A DNA stretch of 7,511 nucleotides. Source: Clostridium sp. CAG:1013. Its GTDB lineage: Bacteria; Bacillota; Clostridia; Oscillospirales; Acutalibacteraceae. Shown one piece after another: positions 6,364-7,511 of the stretch. The stretch's first letter is position 1, and every line of letters starts with the position of its first letter. Below the pieces are notes generated by a model. That model did no database searches. It was given only the letters and a program-made list of their open reading frames with translations, and was not told the origin of the DNA. The stretch lies in contig HF972591.1 of assembly GCA_000432995.1 (NCBI GenBank), forward strand, positions 10,095 to 17,605. Direction: 5' to 3'. The translations under genes and the position numbers were made by a program.

Positions 6364-6747
6364 TTAGAGTGCTTCCAGCTTTGCAAGCAGATAGGTCAGG
6401 GAGCTGTCATAAAAGACAAAATCATCTGCCAGCCCGGAATTTTTTGTATCCACAGCTGCTTGGCGAACCATGGCGGGTTCCGGTCTAACAAGAAGCAATA
6501 TTTTTACACCTTGTCCATCCCGGCGCATCGACTGGCATATCTCCACTTCCTGCTCCATATCTGCCAGATCCACAATATCCAATATCACCACGTCAGCATG
6601 GAAGATATCGACACCGACAACAGCCTGTGAATAGTTGAGCTGGGCTGCCCATAGGAACTCCAGCTCAGGTTTCGATTGAAAGGCTGCCGACAATCCCTGT
6701 CCCAGCATCTTGTTGGATGATATAAATAGAACTGTCCGTTAAGTCAT
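6364..6747 (-). pseudogene. Receiver-like (response-regulator-fold) gene with a stop at codon 3
   Basis: The ATG at 6745-6747 overlaps the GNAT stop (ATGA), but reads ATG ACT TAA; after the TAA (6739-6741) the frame continues R-T-V-L-F-I-S-S-N-K-M-L-G-Q-G, a natural first strand and helix of a receiver fold, to a stop at 6364. The intact design would be 127 residues, receiver-domain size. The only later start (6708) has no ribosome binding site and loses the first beta strand, leaving 114 residues. In that numbering a candidate phospho-acceptor is Asp44 in VILDI, but the usual acidic pair is replaced by SSN, the Thr/Ser position is unclear (LLLVRPE) and the conserved Lys near YDSSLTYLLAKLEAL is missing. 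So it is a degenerate pseudo-receiver without an output domain, probably inactivated. Low-level reinitiation at 6708, or a sequencing error, is possible. Confidence 0.65.
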
Positions 6748-7169
6748 AGCTCTAATTCCATAGAGAAAGCCTCTATGCCATTTTCTTTTGTGAACCGTTG
6801 TTTTAACTGAAAGCCGCAAGCAGTGTATACCTTTCTTGCCCGTGCATTAGTGCTCCTTACATTCAAGGCAATGATATGGACGCCATCACTCCTAGCAAGG
6901 GCAATCATCTCTTGTATAGCTTGCCTTCCAATTCCTTTATCTCGATATGCAGGATCCGCAAGAAAAATTCCAAGTTTTACCCAATGAGTATCCTTGCCTT
7001 CTAGCCAGATGCTTCCAATGTAATGCTGGTTTTCCTCGATATACATCCACTTTAAGTATGGAGATTCAGTATCTGGATATATTCTGGACATATAGAGAGG
7101 TAAATCTTTGGCATTCTCAAAGTATTTGTAGTAATCTCTGTTTCCTTGGTTCACTGCAACTAATCTCAT
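6744..7169 (-). CDS. GNAT family N-acetyltransferase
   Basis: 141 residues, a single GNAT domain. The acetyl-CoA pyrophosphate loop is visible as AYRDKGIGRQAI (74-85, R-D-K-G-I-G), preceded by strand VKLGIFLADP and followed by IIALNVRSTNARARKVYTACGF (99-120), the usual beta5-alpha4 with Asn108 and Tyr115. It transfers acetyl from acetyl-CoA to an amine; the substrate cannot be read, as members range from ribosomal-protein to drug or polyamine acetylation. The start ATG at 7169 follows GAGGTG at a reasonable distance. Its stop overlaps the ATG of the receiver-like gene, so the pair was a coupled operon. Only 22 bases separate the start from the repeat at 7192, and no convincing promoter is seen upstream, so its native promoter may be lost. 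Confidence 0.85.
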   Translation of the reverse strand: MRLVAVNQGNRDYYKYFENAKDLPLYMSRIYPDTESPYLKWMYIEENQHYIGSIWLEGKDTHWVKLGIFLADPAYRDKGIGRQAIQEMIALARSDGVHIIALNVRSTNARARKVYTACGFQLKQRFTKENGIEAFSMELEL

Positions 7170-7191
7170 ATCACACCTCGTTGTCTTTCCG

Positions 7192-7272
7192 CGGTTTAAG
7201 GTGAAAAATAAGGGAAAAGAAACCTGCCTTTACGAGACCGGAGGAAGGTGGTTTGTAGAGATGAAGGAATAG
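7192..7272 (+). pseudogene. 3' fragment of the polymerase-cassette 83-residue gene
   Basis: The last 26 codons and the stop of a second copy of the gene at 638-889: RFKVKNKGKETCLYETGG, then RWFVEMKE and stop. Compared with the intact copy three residues differ (Met to Lys, Ile to Asn, Arg to Lys). The frame is preserved, but there is no start, ribosome binding site or preceding YolD or polymerase sequence. It is a broken remnant, either the displaced original gene end after insertion of the interval, or a fragment of a second cassette. Confidence 0.8.
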
Positions 7273-7274
7273 CC
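7192..7274 (+). repeat. Direct repeat, right copy (DR-R)
   Basis: The same 83 bases as 809-891 with four differences, all in the first 27 bases; the last 56 are identical. Sequence on both sides is unlike that of the left copy. It is one side of a 6300-bp bracketed block and ends 22 bases upstream of the divergently read GNAT gene. Confidence 0.9.
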
Positions 7275-7511
7275 GATCCAATCTTTTTTGGCTTTGTACA
7301 AGAATCACCAAAAGAATCTGGTTCATCTGACCTAAGGATAGGTGACCAAACTAGGGTAACACACAGGCGGAAACACCTACCCTGTAGCTTGTTGTTTTGT
7401 CGTCGGTAATTTTCTTCGCTCAGGTGACCCCCTTTTTTGTTGGGTTTCATCATCTAGCAGTAATCGGCTTATCAAGAAAATTCGTTTACACTTTAGGACT
7501 GTTTCTCTTGA
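7275..7511. other. Right-end region without a supported gene
   Basis: The minus-strand frame beginning ATGATG at 7453 has no ribosome binding site, and its second half is antisense to the repeat, so it is not a credible gene; its first 20 or so codons could be a remnant. AGGTGACC occurs twice on the plus strand (near 7340 and 7420), and ACCTA-AGGA-TAGGT forms a tiny hairpin. Nothing else is recognisable. Confidence 0.5.

Noticed and set aside
7350..7385. Hairpin TAGGGTA / TACCCT near the right end
   Set aside because: Only about six pairs with a loop near 20 bases and no T run; likely chance.
7196..7453. 85-codon minus-strand frame at the right end
   Set aside because: Its second half is antisense to the repeat copy, and the ATGATG start has no ribosome binding site.
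1..7511. CRISPR array, insertion sequence transposase, integrase or phage genes
   Set aside because: No regularly spaced repeats and no transposase, recombinase or phage protein motifs were seen in any frame.

Overview
The window looks like a piece of a Bacillota chromosome of class Clostridia, probably a gut-type Oscillospiraceae or Lachnospiraceae relative. This rests on a Y-family polymerase/YolD cassette, strong AGGAGG ribosome binding sites, U-rich hairpin terminators, and a hydrolase / acyltransferase / zinc-ribbon membrane protein gene set that I associate with Clostridia. The placement is an inference, because there is no rRNA or marker gene here.

Layout. (1) Positions 1-889, plus strand: the end of a Y-family translesion DNA polymerase, a YolD-like gene and an 83-residue unknown, joined by two ATGA overlaps. 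(2) 890-1529: no supported gene; three hairpin terminators and non-coding or decayed sequence. (3) 1530-2099, minus strand: an HdeD/DUF308 membrane protein, divergent from (4) a Crp/Fnr-family regulator at 2353-3081. The 240-base gap between them holds a good sigma-70-type promoter for the regulator and a 14-bp palindrome. (5) 3172-6048, plus strand: a tightly overlapping set of an HSL-type alpha/beta hydrolase, a condensation-superfamily O-acyltransferase and a zinc-ribbon six-helix membrane protein (DUF6320-like). (6) 6049-6363: two facing terminators. (7) 6364-7169, minus strand: a GNAT acetyltransferase followed by a degenerate receiver-like gene whose third codon is a stop. (8) 7192-7274: a second, partial copy of the 3' end of the 83-residue gene, then about 240 bases with no supported gene.

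How the parts fit. The first cassette is a mutagenic-repair unit. The regulator and HdeD pair suggest a stress-response node, and the regulator may also read on into the hydrolase operon 90 bases downstream. The three overlapping genes of the hydrolase operon probably make and remodel an ester or acyl group at or near the membrane; the substrate cannot be read from the sequence.

The most notable structural feature is an 83-bp direct repeat (809-891 and 7192-7274, 79 matches, the last 56 bases identical) bracketing 6300 bp. It suggests that everything between was inserted at, or rearranged around, the 3' end of the polymerase-cassette gene. An assembly join at a short exact repeat could give the same picture. 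The second repeat ends 22 bases upstream of the GNAT start, so that gene seems cut off from its original upstream sequence.
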